Source of the DNA: Chiua virens
Lineage: Eukaryota; Basidiomycota; Agaricomycetes; Boletales; Boletaceae
Reading direction: 5' to 3'
Length of the DNA stretch: 64,000 nucleotides
Assembly (NCBI GenBank): GCA_019787685.1
Contig: JAHNUO010000045.1
Span: 1 to 64,000 of the forward strand
Shown here: positions 33,916 through 46,326 of the stretch, piece after piece
Position numbering within the stretch: position 1 is the first letter of the stretch
Layout: each line of letters opens with the position of its first letter
The notes under the pieces: generated by a model
What the model was told of the DNA's origin: nothing
Databases searched by the model: none
What the model saw: only the letters and a program-made list of their open reading frames with translations
Made by a program: the position numbers and the translations under genes

Positions 33916-36900
33916 ATGCTTCCTAAGCCTGTGATTCCAGTTATATCACCACCAATGGAACCCAAAGGACAAACAGATGGAAGCCCCAGATCTGACCACG
34001 ACAGTCCTGACCCTAGTGAGCCATTCTCACAGGAAGGCCTTACTTATTGGCTTTCAACAGAATCTGATGCATTTGACCTGTTTCGTCAATATGGTACATC
34101 ATTCCCGACCTATGATCCTGAAAACATGGCCTATTTTGCTCAGTTCTGCGATACCATGACATTCGAGCACATTCAAGAGGATGATCAAGAACCATGGTAC
34201 ACTAAAATTAGATCATCATTTGGTGCCACACACAATCAATACTTTGCCTCATTCCTGAACACAAGTACATACCGCCTCATGAGCTGGTTCTACAATGCCT
34301 CATCAAGTAAATCCCTTGGCAACTTAGATCAGCTTGTCAACAATGTCATACTCATGGAAGATTTTAACCAGGAAGATTTATGCAATTTCAATGCCAGTCG
34401 TGAAGGAAAGTGGATGGACAATGCTAGCTCTGAGGCTGAGGCCGAGTTCTCTCTTTCTGATGGCTGGCATGAAACCTCACTTGAGATACCTCTCCCATGT
34501 GAAGAAGCCAAGTTCTCATCAGAAGCTGATGCTCCCAAGTTCATGGTCCATGGCCTCCACTACCGGAAATTCACTGAGGTCATCAAATCTGCATATGAAG
34601 AGGTGTCGGCAAAGTTGTTTCATATCGCCCCTTTCAAGCTACTTTGGCAACCAGATAGCAGCTGACCACCTGAACGCATTATTTCCGAGGTATATACAGC
34701 TGATGCAATGCTTAATGAACAGGCAACCATCGCCGCTGCACCTCCTGTGCCTGGATGTACCCTGGAGACCGTCATTGCTGCCATCATGCTATGGTCAGAT
34801 TCGACACATCTTGCTAACTTTGGAAATGCCGCTCTCTGGCCTGTGTACATGTTCATTGGCAATCTCTCCAAGTATACTTGTGTGAAGCCCACCTCTTTCT
34901 CGGCCCATCACCTGGCATACATTCCAAAAGTACATTATATGTTAAATCACATTAACCCTGGACAATGATACTGACTTAGTATATGAAAGTTATCTGATAC
35001 TATACAGGAATTCTATAGGCAACACTTTCACTGTGGGGCAACGGCGGCTACACTTATGCATTGCAAACAAGAGGTTATGCAAGCAGTCTGGAAATTTCTA
35101 CTTGACGTAATTTCATCAAAGCATACAGGGAAGGCATTGTAATCAAGTTTCCTGATGGGATTTTCCGTCGCGTTTTTCCTCAGATCTTTACATATGCTGC
35201 TGATTACCCAGAAAAGTACGTATGCACTAGTGATCATATCATCAACTGACTTTGTCCCTTAATAGAATTCTTCTTGCATGTATGAAGTTTCTTGGAAGGT
35301 GTCCATGCCCTCGGTGCCTCATCAACAAGGATAAAATCGATCGCTTGGGTGATAAGCACGATCAATGGGTTCGCACTCACAAACACAGAACAGACAATCA
35401 GCAACAGCAAAATTGGATAGAACATGTTCGCAAGATGATCTTTGTAGAGGGAAGAGGCATAACAAGTAAAGCCGTTGAAGGACTCATTGGAGGGATTTCT
35501 CTTGCTCCAATCCAGGTAGGAATTCATTGTCAACATGAAGCATCTACTGATAGATATTTAGAACGCCTTTTCAGAGAAGCTCTCAAGACTTGGGTTTGAT
35601 TTTCATTCCATGCTTGTGCCTGATTTCATGCACGAGTTCGAGCTCGGGGTGTGGAAGGCAACTCTTACCCACTTGCTTTGAATCTTGTATGCCTACGGTC
35701 ACCAAACAATTCAAGCACTTAATGAACGGTAAGCTGCTTGCAAATATACTACAGCACTTCAACTTCAACCCTGGGCCACTCACACTAGGTATTGCAAGAT
35801 ACCAACTTTTGGTCGCGACATGATTCGGAAATTCAACAACAATGTCTCGGGGCTAACGAAGCTTGTGGCTTGCGACTTTGAAGACCTCCTTCAGGTCAGT
35901 GCTATAACTTTTTCCTCGTTGTTTCCAAGACTAATAAATGGCTGATATCACTAGTGCTCGATGCCAGTATTCGAATGTCTTCTTCCTGAACCATTCAACA
36001 CTGTCATTCTCAATCTTCTTTTCGAACTCGCAACATGGCACGCATTCAGAAAGTTGCGTCTACATACAGAGACTACTCTTAACGACTTCAACAATTGTAC
36101 GACTCGCCTTGGAAAGGCTCTGCGCAAATTTCAGAGTGATGTATGTGGCAAGTTTCATACATTTGACCTACCGTGGGAGTCAGCTGCACGTTCTCGCCAA
36201 CAGGCAAAGGGCAAGCAGAAGCAGAAGAGTAGAGAAAAATCGGAAGCTAATTCCTCAAAGCAACGAACTTTCAACCTATCAACATACAAGCTTCATGCAC
36301 TTGGCGACTATGTACAATCCATCTGGCTTTTTGGGACGACTGATAATTACTCGACACAGGTGGTGGGTACAGTAGCTTATGCTCAGACCTTGGAATCAGT
36401 TGCTTATGATATGCAGGGAGAGCTTGAACACCATTGGGTGAAACACTTCTATCCACGAACGAACAAAATCAAGTTCACACAGGGTATTGCAAGGCAACAA
36501 TACCGGGAACGCCTGCTCCATAGGTTGCAAGACATTAAACAGCACCATGGGCAGGACAGTTCCAAGGGTGGCCAAGATGGAACTCCTTTTTTGCATTTCA
36601 TTGACCAAGATCCACTCCCACGTTGTGCTCCCAACACTCATTATCATGTATCTGCTTCTCAACAATATTACTGGGATATCTCCGAGTGGTGTGGGAAGAA
36701 TCAGGATGACCCTGCATTGAAGGTTTGGATGGGAATCGAGCTGGAGTGATGAGGTTCTCATGACGTCCACAGGATTTCCTACCTAAACTCAAGAATCACC
36801 TCCTGGCATGTTTGACAGGCAGTGAATATGATGGTGATGAGACAGAATTCACTGCGCATCAACGGAATATGATTAGCTTTGTCCATAACTGAATCTACCA

Positions 36901-37921
36901 TCACAAGGTGCTTCAGGTCAACTATACGACATATGATTTACGCCGAGCCCAGGATGCTCTCAACCCACGCACACATGCCAACATTATGGTTCTTGCCCAT
37001 GAGGATGATGATGAGCACCCCCATCCATATTGGTATGCCCGGATTGTTGGAATTTTCCACATGAATGTTCGCTATCAGGCGAAGGTTAGGCGCATGGATG
37101 TCCTCTGGGTTCGATGGTTGGCACGGTGCATGGATGCTATGTCAATCTGGGCCAGGAAATGGCTTCCACGCATTGGATTCTACAATAGCAACGATCCATC
37201 CACATTTGGCTTCCTCGATCCTGAACTGATCATATGAGGTGTTTACCTCATCCCTGCATTCACATACGGACAAACATCAATGCTGCTATCACATTCAATT
37301 GCCCGTCAGCCATCAGAGAAGCACAAGGACTAGGAATGGTACTACGTCAACATGTAAGTACAGAAAAGACAATTTACAAATTTTGTTTATAAAACTATCT
37401 ACAGCTTCGCTGATCAGGACATGTTTATGCGGTATCGCGGGGGCGCTGTGGGGCACAAGACAATGCGGGAGGAGACTAAATGTCTCCTTGATGATCGTGA
37501 TGAACTGGATAAGATTCCTTTCGAGCTGGAAAGTGAGCGAGACCAGAAGACCGGAAGTGACTCGGACGTGGAGATGGATAGTGAAGACTTTGATGATGGC
37601 GAAGATATGGTGGCAGGCAAACATGAGACCAGAGAAAGTGACATCGAGGATGACGGAAGTGATGAAGTTGATGAAGTTGATGAAGTTGATGACGATGACG
37701 ATGGAGGTGATGATGCGACAGCTTATCCAGGGCTATCTGCTTCACTGGCAGATGGTGAGCTTCTAGATGAAATGGAAGAGTTTGGCTATACAGGGTTAGA
37801 TCAGGTTGTGCAAGAGGAACTTGAAGAGCGGCATTACCACGGTGAAGATGACCTGGGTGCTGAGGACAGCGAGAATGAACAGTGGGACAACTTGGAGGTG
37901 GATCCCCTAGCTTACCTGTAA
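33916..37921 (+). pseudogene. Plavaka transposase, decayed
   Basis: Forward-strand transposase of the Plavaka family (basidiomycete CACTA-like, RNase-H-fold DDE). Visible family blocks in order: WFYNASSSKSLGNLDQLVNN; LWSDSTHLANFGNAALWPVY with SKYTCVKPTSFSAHHLAYIP; GRCPCPRCLINKDKIDRLG (zinc-binding CxCxxC); DFHSMLVPDFMHEFELGVWK; NLLFELATWHAFRKLRLHTE; and HALGDYVQSIWLFGTTDNYS. The C-terminus ends in a very acidic tail with a GAT-GAA repeat (37660-37700). Exons are separated by short introns. In-frame TGA codons at 34663, 36890 and 37235 sit where arginine is plausible, and there are local frame breaks near 34960-35130. The transposase is therefore inactive as read, although most of the core is present. 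The start may lie upstream of 33916 in an unassigned exon. Confidence 0.87.
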
Positions 37922-37977
37922 CTTGAATGTCTTGCTGCTTATGTATACACCTTGCATGGTCAGGCAACACCTTGCGA

Positions 37978-38180
37978 GACGAGGCTAGGGCTTGCAAGGC
38001 CATGAAAACCTTGCAAGCCCTGGTAAGCCGATCGTATAAATCTTACATGGTTGGGCAATGCCTTGCAAGGCCATGAAAACCTTGCAAGCCCTGGTAAGCC
38101 GATCGTATAAATCTTACATGGTCGGGCAATGCCTTGCAAGATGAGGCTAAGGCTTGCAAGGCCGTGAGAACCTTGCAAGC
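37978..38180. repeat. Right subterminal CTTGCAAG array with 71-bp tandem units
   Basis: Seven exact CTTGCAAG palindromes. The block starting CCATGAAAACCTTGCAAGCC recurs at 38000 and 38071, a 71-bp tandem period, with a third partial unit to 38180. Confidence 0.82.
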
Positions 38181-38187
38181 CCTAGCC

Positions 38188-38212
38188 AGATTTTATTTTT
38201 TTTGCTGATGGC
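38188..38212 (-). repeat. Right TIR of the Plavaka element
   Basis: Ends TTTTTTTTGCTGATGGC on the forward strand, the inverted counterpart of 30350-30374. Confidence 0.78.
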
Positions 38213-38460
38213 CATGCAAGCAGCATAGTCCACTTGAGTCATTGTATAACATGGAATATATATATATTGTATCAATCTTACTTATCTTGGCTTGGGTTGC
38301 AAACAGGCAAAGACAGGCAAATGACGATCGCACTATACATTATACACAACAACTATTATACAAGGTCCCTCCATTCTCCTGGCATTCAGCCTCCTTCCAT
38401 TCTCCTGGCATACAGCCCTTTCCACCCTCTATGTCCTGAACAGGGTGGATTAGTTAGCAT

Positions 38461-39108
38461 TGTAAGGAATAGATATTCCTTGTGCTTGTAAAGCACATTC
38501 CCACCACTGTCATCATCATCATCATCATCATCATCATCTGAACCATCCATCCACTTGAATCCGTTGTTATTTGCTTGATCATATGTGCGAACTCATCCGG
38601 ATTGCTATACCTGCACTTGTATTGCTCGTGATTCTTTTCTTTTGTTTCCTTTTTCCTTATTCATACTTAGCATAGGCCTAGACATTGTCACACAGCCCTT
38701 GCAGGGACGTTCAGGTGCCTCTCAAACTTTATACTGTATGAAAACCTTCTTTTTTTATTATCCTTACTTAGGACGAGTCTGAAGGTATTCCTGAGGACTA
38801 TAAATTCACTGTATTGACAAAATACAGTAGCTTTTGCCCATGTGCATCTGTCTCACATTGTTTTCGGTCAACCATTTTCTCTTGCTCTCCTTGTATTTTC
38901 TTGATCCGGATTGGACTGCCGTGTCTGCCTTTCTATCCGTTTTAATCCAGATTTGCCCCAGATTCATCTCGGACTACTCAAAAACCATTTCTTGTCAATC
39001 ACCAACTCAGTGTTGTCCCTGGGTCGAATGGAATCACATTCCTTCACCCTCTTTTCTATTTCTTCAATCCCCCTGAGTCAACACTACAGCCAGGATATAT
39101 TACCTTCA
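38461..39108 (+). mobile_element. Solo LTR, family B (gag-only element family)
   Basis: 648 bp, TGTAAGGAATAG to ATTACCTTCA: the inverse complement of the LTRs at 14549 and 18275, with substantial divergence and a CAT microsatellite (38511-38538) that those copies lack. Flanks are GCAT and GCGT, a 4-bp target duplication with one transition, consistent with the 4-bp duplication of the full element. An older insertion. Confidence 0.8.
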
Positions 39109-39119
39109 GCGTAACAGCT

Positions 39120-40000
39120 AAGTAAGCAAAAAGGAGTGAACCGACCAACTGAGGGATCCTTGGGTGTGACCAAGGAAAGCAGGTAACCACTTCCTAAGAT
39201 AAGTGCCCCAGAGGAGCACTGAACAATTGCTTTGGTTGTGCGGTGCACAGTGGCATACACAGTACTTTTACTTTTGGAAATCGTCTCCATGATGACATTG
39301 TGCTGATTTGTCAACACTGCCGTCAGATCTGATTTGCTTTGACAACAATAGTAATCATCTTACCGTCCTGAGATCCCTTAAGCCTGGGTCACCTAAGTGT
39401 ATTGTATTGGTGTCATCTACCTGGATCTTGGTTGAGAGCAATGAATCCTCTGCAATAGTAATGACCTTACCATTTTGGAGTGATTGCCAGTAACATCCAT
39501 CATCACTTTGTCAGGGGACAAAGCCCTCTCATTTGCTTGGATACCAACCTGAGCTAGTGTCTCCACAACAGCTCTCTTGATCACCAGATTCATGACAGCC
39601 TCAGCCTCGTCACACAGGGCATCTTTGAGGAGGCCACGTGCACGCTCTAACGTTTCTCTCGCACGTATTGCTCTGCAGATTGTGCTCTGAAGGGAGCCAT
39701 TGGAATGAAAGGCAGGAACCTCCTGTGACAAGCTAAGCACAATGCAGCACACCAAAAACAACCACTTACTCTGATAGGGGTGGGAGAACCCAGATCATTG
39801 TTGAGAGACCTATGGTCCAGAATAGGAAGCCTGACCTGGAAGCCCATACCAGCTGGAGGGGTAACAGGCTCGAGAGCCAGCACCAGGGAGAGATTCATGG
39901 CTACCCGACGAATGGGGGTAACAGGCGGACCTCTGGACAGTGGTCACAATCACGCCATGGTCAGTTGGAAGGGAGAATTGGGGGTCGGTGTAGGGGAGGG
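39120..40000 (-). CDS. Unrecognised reverse-strand gene, probably incomplete
   Basis: Open frames at 39898-39776 (MNLSLVLALEPVTPPAGMGF) and about 39732-39495 (STICRAIRARETLERARGLL... KRAVVETLAQVGIQANERAL) can be joined through a GT-AG intron. A further block near 39260-39120 (KAIVQCSSGALILGSGYLLS) may belong to it. No domain recognised. The 3' side abuts the solo LTR at 38461-39108, so the gene may be cut by it. Confidence 0.35.
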
Positions 40001-41402
40001 TATGGTTATATGCGAGTGGGGGTAGCGACAGTAAGGATTATAACGAGGTGGGTAGAACTCACTGGAATTGAAGTCCAACTTCATGGTGATGCACCTTGGG
40101 CCTCTGCAGGCATTAGAGTTTATGAGGAGTTTGAGAAGAATTAAGATGCAACACACCTCTTTAGTCCCGGGTGTCTAGATGGCAATCATGACTGGATCAA
40201 CTTTGGCAAACAATTGAGAGCACCAAACCGTTGGAGTTTCTGTTGTGATCAACTTTTGATATATGTCCAAAGCAGCAGGATCTGAAATTCAGGCATGGGG
40301 CACCACCTATAGCTCACAGTTTGTAAGATTCGAAAACAATTAGAAAATATATATATGGAGGACAATCTACATGATTTCGAGGGGCATAGATTAAGATCCG
40401 AAATTAAATGCACATTGTTGGCTTACTTGCCATGCCTTACATTTTTGGTAACTTGTATTTTGTAGTGCTACCACAGGGTGGAATCAAGTTTGTGCTACTA
40501 TCACGTACTATGGGTGAATACTAGTGAGTGGTCAGAAGAGAAGCAAGTGTGGCCAAGACAGGGATTAAATAGTGACCACCAATTTCAAACCCAGCATAGG
40601 GGAGAAATGCTGGGTTTCAAATCAGCTGTCACTACTTAAGATGGATTTTTTTGTACAACTTTCTTTCTTGCCCATACCTATACCACTCACCTATACCACT
40701 CATACTACAGTTACAAGTGTTGTAGTAGATTGTAATGCACTAACCTCACATGTAACGTAATACATTGGTCTCTGATCCTCTCTGATCCTCCAAGGGCATA
40801 AGCGAAAACAAAAACCTGAGACGAGATGAGATGAGAATGAGCTGATACAAAGTACTGCTGCTCTATATGTCCCTCCTCTGTTATTGTTTCGGGTAGTCCT
40901 GACAATACATTTAGCTCAATAATCAATGATCTCCGCATCAGAGTATGATGCTCTGGAGCCCTGGGCATCACATGCCCTCTGTTACTACAATGCACTTAGG
41001 TTCGACAATCCAAAGATCACTACCAATCGTTGTTATTGTGTGGGGCACTCAGCATGCACTTGGTCCAACCACTTTATTGTAAGTCCTCGATATGCCCTGT
41101 GTTCAGTCAGCATATTTATTCATTGCATCTTCACTGTGTCTTAGGACAATTTCCATTCTACAGGCATTCAAGATCACTCACCCTCATCTCATCATTATTA
41201 TCTCAATCATGGGAAACTCAGTCAGTTGACCCATTTGCCTCCTCAGACTTCTGGAAGTAAGTGATTCTGGTTGTACACAACTCTGTACTGAAGTGTCTAC
41301 ACAGGTATTGACTTATCTGGGATCACCGGGCTTTCGATCTCTCCTTAGTACTATAAGCCATCAATTATATTGCGGCATTAAAAAAATACTAAACACTTGG
41401 TA
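40001..41402. other. Non-coding stretch
   Basis: No gene seen. Contains the short repeat CTATACCACTCA (near 40680) and A/T-rich runs. Confidence 0.45.
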
Positions 41403-41407
41403 GCTAT

Positions 41408-41841
41408 TGAAACAACCTAGAACAAAGATTGAACTAGGTGTGTAGTGAAAGATGTGAGAGGATGTGGAAGTCCAATCAAAGAGGCGAAAACTCCAAGAGA
41501 ACTTTGTTAGAGTCCTCTGGCTTCAATTCATGGGGTTTATATACTACATGGATATCGGAGTTCTAATCTGAGTGTGAACTACATAGATAAGACAAAGGAA
41601 CATGATTGGATGATAAGGTGTGAATCATATGAGTCATAGATAAGACGCATAGCCCTTGCACAGGTATCTGGCAGGTATGAGTCATGATGAGTCAGAAATG
41701 AAAGATAAGAGAATGAGTCGTGTGTTTATGTGGCAGCCAATAGGGTATGATCCTGTGGATAGCCTTGACGTGAGGCATGAATGTTTCTAGAAAAGATTGA
41801 AAGTATAATCCGTGTAAGGGTGGAATGTTGAAATTGTAACA
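41408..41841 (-). repeat. 3' LTR of gypsy-2
   Basis: 434 bp. Differs from the 5' LTR by about six transitions and a 48-bp extra segment bounded by GAGTCAT direct repeats (near 41630-41680). Confidence 0.92.
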
Positions 41842-44800
41842 CTACCCATCTGTTGATCAGACTCTGGATGATCTGTTTCATAATTGAGACGATGGAGACT
41901 ATCCTTATCTATGGTTTGTGTTTGGTTTTCATAATTTCGGAACATGGAGTTAAATTCTGTATGGGTCACTTTGAGACGACGTGGAGCTTCAGGGTGCGCT
42001 TCATGGAAGTCGCTGATAAGTTCCTGAGCATTGGTAAGATTCTTTAATGGTTCCCATGTTCATTCGTCTTCTTCGTAACCTTTCCAGTGGATGAGGTATT
42101 CCAAGCGGCGACCCTTCATTCATGAGTCAATGATGTATTCTGCTTCATATTCTTCTTCTCAGTCATCTCCGATTACTATCGGACGTGGTTTGTAAACCAG
42201 TTGATCGGGTAGATGTTCTTTGTATGGTTTGACCTGAGAGATATTTACGACTGGACGAATTCACATAGTGTGTGGGAATTGAAGTTTTAGAGCATTCAGT
42301 CCGTGCATGGATATTATGTCATAGGGTCTGATCCACTTGTCTGTGAATTTTGGATGTTGTTTTATCTTTAGGTTAGCAGTTGAGAGCCAGACTTTATTGC
42401 TGATGGCATAAGAGGGTGGTTCTGATCTCGATTTATCTGCTTGTTGTTTCATATGCTCTGCAGCTTTTTCTATATTTGATTTGGTTTGCTCTAGAACATT
42501 GGAAAAATCCATTATGAAGTTCTGAGCTGCCAGGTTTTTCATATTATGAGGCATAATTCCCATTCTAGGGATGTAAGAACGTGTGATTTCGAAAGGAGAG
42601 TGCTTAGTGGTAGAGTTCCTTTTGCTGTTGTATGAAAATTGGGCTAAAGGGAGCCAATTGGACCATGTGGAGTCCTTTTCAGCACAGAACATTCGAAGAT
42701 ATTGTTGCACTTCTTGATTCATTCGTTCAGATTGTCTGTCAGTTTGGGGATGATATGCGGTGCTTAATTTGGGTGTGATTTTTAACCCTGAGCATATGTC
42801 TTTCATGAGTTGTGAAGCAAACTGTGGACCTCTATCCGATACGATGGAAGTAGGAAGGCCATGATGTTTCCATATGTGGGATAGGTAAAGTTTGGCAAGA
42901 TCCATAGATGAACATGTTTTGTGGCATGGTATAAATTCGACTTCTTTGGAAAATTGATCCATGACTGTGAGAATTGAATCATAGGAGTGGGATGATGGAA
43001 GATCTGTAATGAAATCTGCTGAGATGTCTTCCCATGGTGCATTAGGGGTTTTTAAGGGTTGGAGGAGTCCTGCTGTTTTCTGGTTTGATCCCTTAAACCG
43101 AGCACATCTTTGGCAGTGAGACACATATGTTTTTACGTTTTCCTTCATTTGAGGCCATATGTAGTGTCGTGAGAGTAATTTGAGTGTTTTGTCGTAACTG
43201 GGATGTCCAGCTTCCGGTGTGTCATGAAATGTCATAATAGCTTTGGTTCTTAAGTTATCTGGAATGAAGATCTTACCCCCCTTTCTAAGGAAGGCGTCCT
43301 CGACTGAGTAACCAATAGATATGAGATGTTTCACGGCATTTGGTGATAGTTTCATAGTTTCATGTTGGACAGAGGAGAGGAATTCATCTCCGGTGTATAG
43401 GAGAGTGATGGCTGATCTGATTTGTTCAGGGTTCATGAGCAATATTCCCTTGTTATCGTCTTCAATACTGATCATATGGTCCTCCCTCCTGCTTAAAGCA
43501 TCAGCTTTTCCCATAGTAACTCCTGCTTTATGGTGCCAAGTAAAATTGAATCGAGATAGGTATTGCACCCATCGTGCTTGTCTTCGATTCAAGTCTTGAC
43601 AGTCATGAACCATGTAAGGTTTTGGTGGTCATTCCATATTTCAAATTCATGTTTAGTGCCTTCTAGGTAATGACACCATAATTCCAGGGAACGGATGACT
43701 GATAGCATTTCTTTGTCAGCAATTGGGTAATTTCATTCTTCTGGTGTCATAGAGTGGCTATTGTAGGCGACAGGGTGCCAAGCACTGTCTTTCTCAAGGG
43801 ATAAGACTGCTCCTGTAGTGAAATCTGATGAATCACATTCTAAGCGATATTTGGTGTTCTGATCCGGATAAGCAAGGATAGGTGCTGTCATAAAAGCCTG
43901 TTTTAGCATGTGGAAGGCTTCATCACAAGCGAAGGTCCATTTGAATTTCTGATCCTTTTTGGTTAGGTCATGTAGAGGTTGTGCAATTTTGCCATAATCT
44001 TTAATGAATCTGCGATAGAAGTTGGCTAGTCCAAGGAAAGAGCAAACATGTTTGACTAAGGATGGAATGGGCCATTTGGCTACTGCGGCTGTCTTTTCGT
44101 TATCCATTTTAATTCCATCAGTTCCCACGATCATTCCGAGGAAATCGACTTCTTTTATGTGAAAATGACATTTTTCTGGTTTTACGAATAGGTCATTTTC
44201 TTCAAGGCATTTGAGAACCTCGAGAACAATCTTGTCATGTGTTTCATAATCATCGGTGTTGGTAAATATCATGAGATTGTCAATATAGACAACTATGACA
44301 CCATTCATATTGGCAAAGATTTCATTCATCATAGTTTGGAAGGTAGCAGGAGAGTTGCATAATCCAAAGTACATGACGATGGGTTCGAATGAACTGTGGT
44401 GGCAGACAAAGGTCGCCTTCCATTCGTCACCTTCTTTGATTCTTACATTATTGTATCCCCATCATAGATCCATTTTCATAAAGAGTTTAGCTAATTTCAG
44501 CTTATCCACGAGTTGGGAAATGAGGGGAAGAGGATAGTTATTTTTGGACATGTGTTCGTTTAGGTATCGATAGTCCTGAACCATACGTTTCTTTCCGTCC
44601 TTCTTTGGAACAAAGAAAACCGGGGATGTTTGTTTGGATTTAGAAGGTCTAATGTACCCTTTCTTTAGTTGGTCATCAATAAACACTGACACTTCCTCTT
44701 GTTCGGTGACAGAGAGGGGAATGAGGCAACCTTTCTTTGGTATGAACATGTCTTTGAGATCTATTGCGTGATCTCATGGCTTTCATATAGGGATTCGTTC

Positions 44801-46326
44801 CGATTCAGCTTTTCCAAAAACCTTAGCATATTTCATATATTCTTGTGGGACCATCTCTTCAAGAGAGCGTTCCTTAGGAGGAGAAGGTGGAGTTTCCATG
44901 TTTGCAGTAAAAATACGTGATTCCGCAATAGAGTTTGCATATCTTAGTTCTTCTGCGATTATGGAATCCAAGAAGTTATCTTCATCTTGTGAATGGCATG
45001 ATTCAGGGCATCTCTGCATTACAACCAATCCTGTGTTCCAGTCTATATGGGGATTGTGGTGCTTCAACCAAGTATATCCGAGGATAAGATCATTCTTTCC
45101 AAGGTTGGTAATTTCAGCATCCACTATTTCCCTGTGACCTTTGTAATTGATCAGGATCTGGGCAGTGTGAGTAATAGAACCTGCTTGATTCTTGGTTCCA
45201 TCCACATTAAAGACTTGTATGGGATGTGATAGCACATGTATGGGGAGTTTGTGTTTCACAACATAATCCTCATGTATGAAAATTGCATTAGCTCCACTGT
45301 CTAAAAGCACTTTTGCTCCTACATAACCAATCTGGGTCACTGGGGATACCAGAATCGGAAGAGATATTTCTGTTTTCATGGATGTAGATCTAATGAAAGA
45401 CCCATCGAGTATTTGTTTTGTGACAGAATTAAGCACAGAACTATTGTGTCCACCGCACTCTGCAGAGATGCTGTCAATGCTTTTGTTATCTGTTGTTTTT
45501 GGTTTCGGCAGTTTATCCTCATGCTTGGGAGTTTTATTGGATGAGTAAGTGAAATCTGTTACGATTTCTTCACTCGATACCTAGGTATCTTCGTACGCTC
45601 ATCCGTACGCGTTTCACCTTACGTAACCAGCATCGGCTTTACCCGACTGCTTACTCTTTTCTCTCTCGTCATCATCCGATGGCATTGCACTTAGTCATTT
45701 CTTCTTCGTCATTGTCCGTTGCCTTCGCATCGTACGATTCCCCTTTTGGCCTTTCATTCCGTTCCGCTCTTCTTGGTCACCCCTTTTGGATATCGTGCAC
45801 TTCCCTTTTGGCCCTTCGCTCTTCCACTCTTCTGGCCTACCCCTTTTAGTTACCTGGTCCGTGCACGATCCTCATAGTATAAATACCTTGCAGCGATACT
45901 CTTGTACCCTAGTCTTGATCTCCGCAATCTAGCTGAGTATCTCTGCTCCACTCACCTCAGTGCCTGTGACCACTCGACCGGACTACTCTTAGTCCTACTT
46001 GAACACTCAGACTCACCGTAGTCAACCCTCGACCCTTGACCATCCCTCGGGTATAGATTCCCAACCAGACAACTCTCAGCAACGCCTGAGTTTTCACTCG
46101 TCTCTCTGGTAGCAATCCACTGACCAGAAACCCTTGTTCAACTCTGCAGCGCACCACGTATCAAGTGGTGGTTGTTCGAGTTATCGCAGCCACTTGGTAC
46201 TTGGCGCTTTTGTGGCTACGCTAGGTCCTACCCGGAACTATCGTAACAAAATCAAACTTTAAAGAAACAGAGTTTTCATATTCTTTAGGGAGGGTGCGAA
46301 CATGAGATCCCAGTTCTCTCAGTTCA
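41787..46326 (-). pseudogene. Pol of gypsy-2 (PR-RT-RH-IN-chromodomain), decayed and split by a solo LTR
   Basis: Reading leftward: a linker reads ELRELGSHVRTLPKEYENSV before the nested LTR, with the frame joining through the AAATC duplication. Then protease (VLLDSGANAIFIHEDYV), RT ([30 protein letters not shown] near 44290), RNase H (LECDSSDFTTGAVLS), integrase zinc finger (HPSYDKTLKLLSRHY... CQRCARFKG), core (DFITDLPSSHSYDS; STAYHPQTDRQSERMNQEV) and chromodomain (EYLIHWKGYEEDE, WEPLKNLTNAQELI). Eight in-frame TGA codons (lowest base at 44783, 44774, 44462, 43733, 42261, 42159, 42120, 42060) replace Arg in nearly every case, and a frameshift lies near 43610. Gly to Arg in the TDGQSER block and the broken frames make it non-functional. 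Confidence 0.92.
45557..46248 (+). mobile_element. Solo LTR, family A, nested in gypsy-2, TSD AAATC
   Basis: 692 bp, TGTTACGATTTC to ATCGTAACA. Target-site duplication AAATC at 45552-45556 and 46249-46253. Removing it restores the gypsy-2 frame (KFDFTYSSN). It therefore post-dates gypsy-2. Confidence 0.95.

Larger units (their letters stand above)
30350..38212 (+). mobile_element. Plavaka-type DNA transposon (about 7.9 kb)
   Basis: Imperfect terminal inverted repeats of 25 bp (30350-30374 and 38188-38212, 23 of 25 matching), each beginning GCCATCAGC from the outside. Next to each TIR is a cluster of the palindrome CTTGCAAG, four copies at the left and seven at the right. Inside are a reverse-strand gene and the forward-strand Plavaka transposase. 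I could not assign a clear target-site duplication, so the exact ends carry a few bp of uncertainty. Confidence 0.8.

Noticed and set aside
30340..38220. A target-site duplication for the Plavaka element
   Set aside because: Bases outside the TIRs (ACT at left, CAT at right) do not match for any convincing end choice, so none is claimed.
38511..38538. CAT repeat as a possible CRISPR or regulatory array
   Set aside because: A plain trinucleotide microsatellite inside a solo LTR, without spacers.
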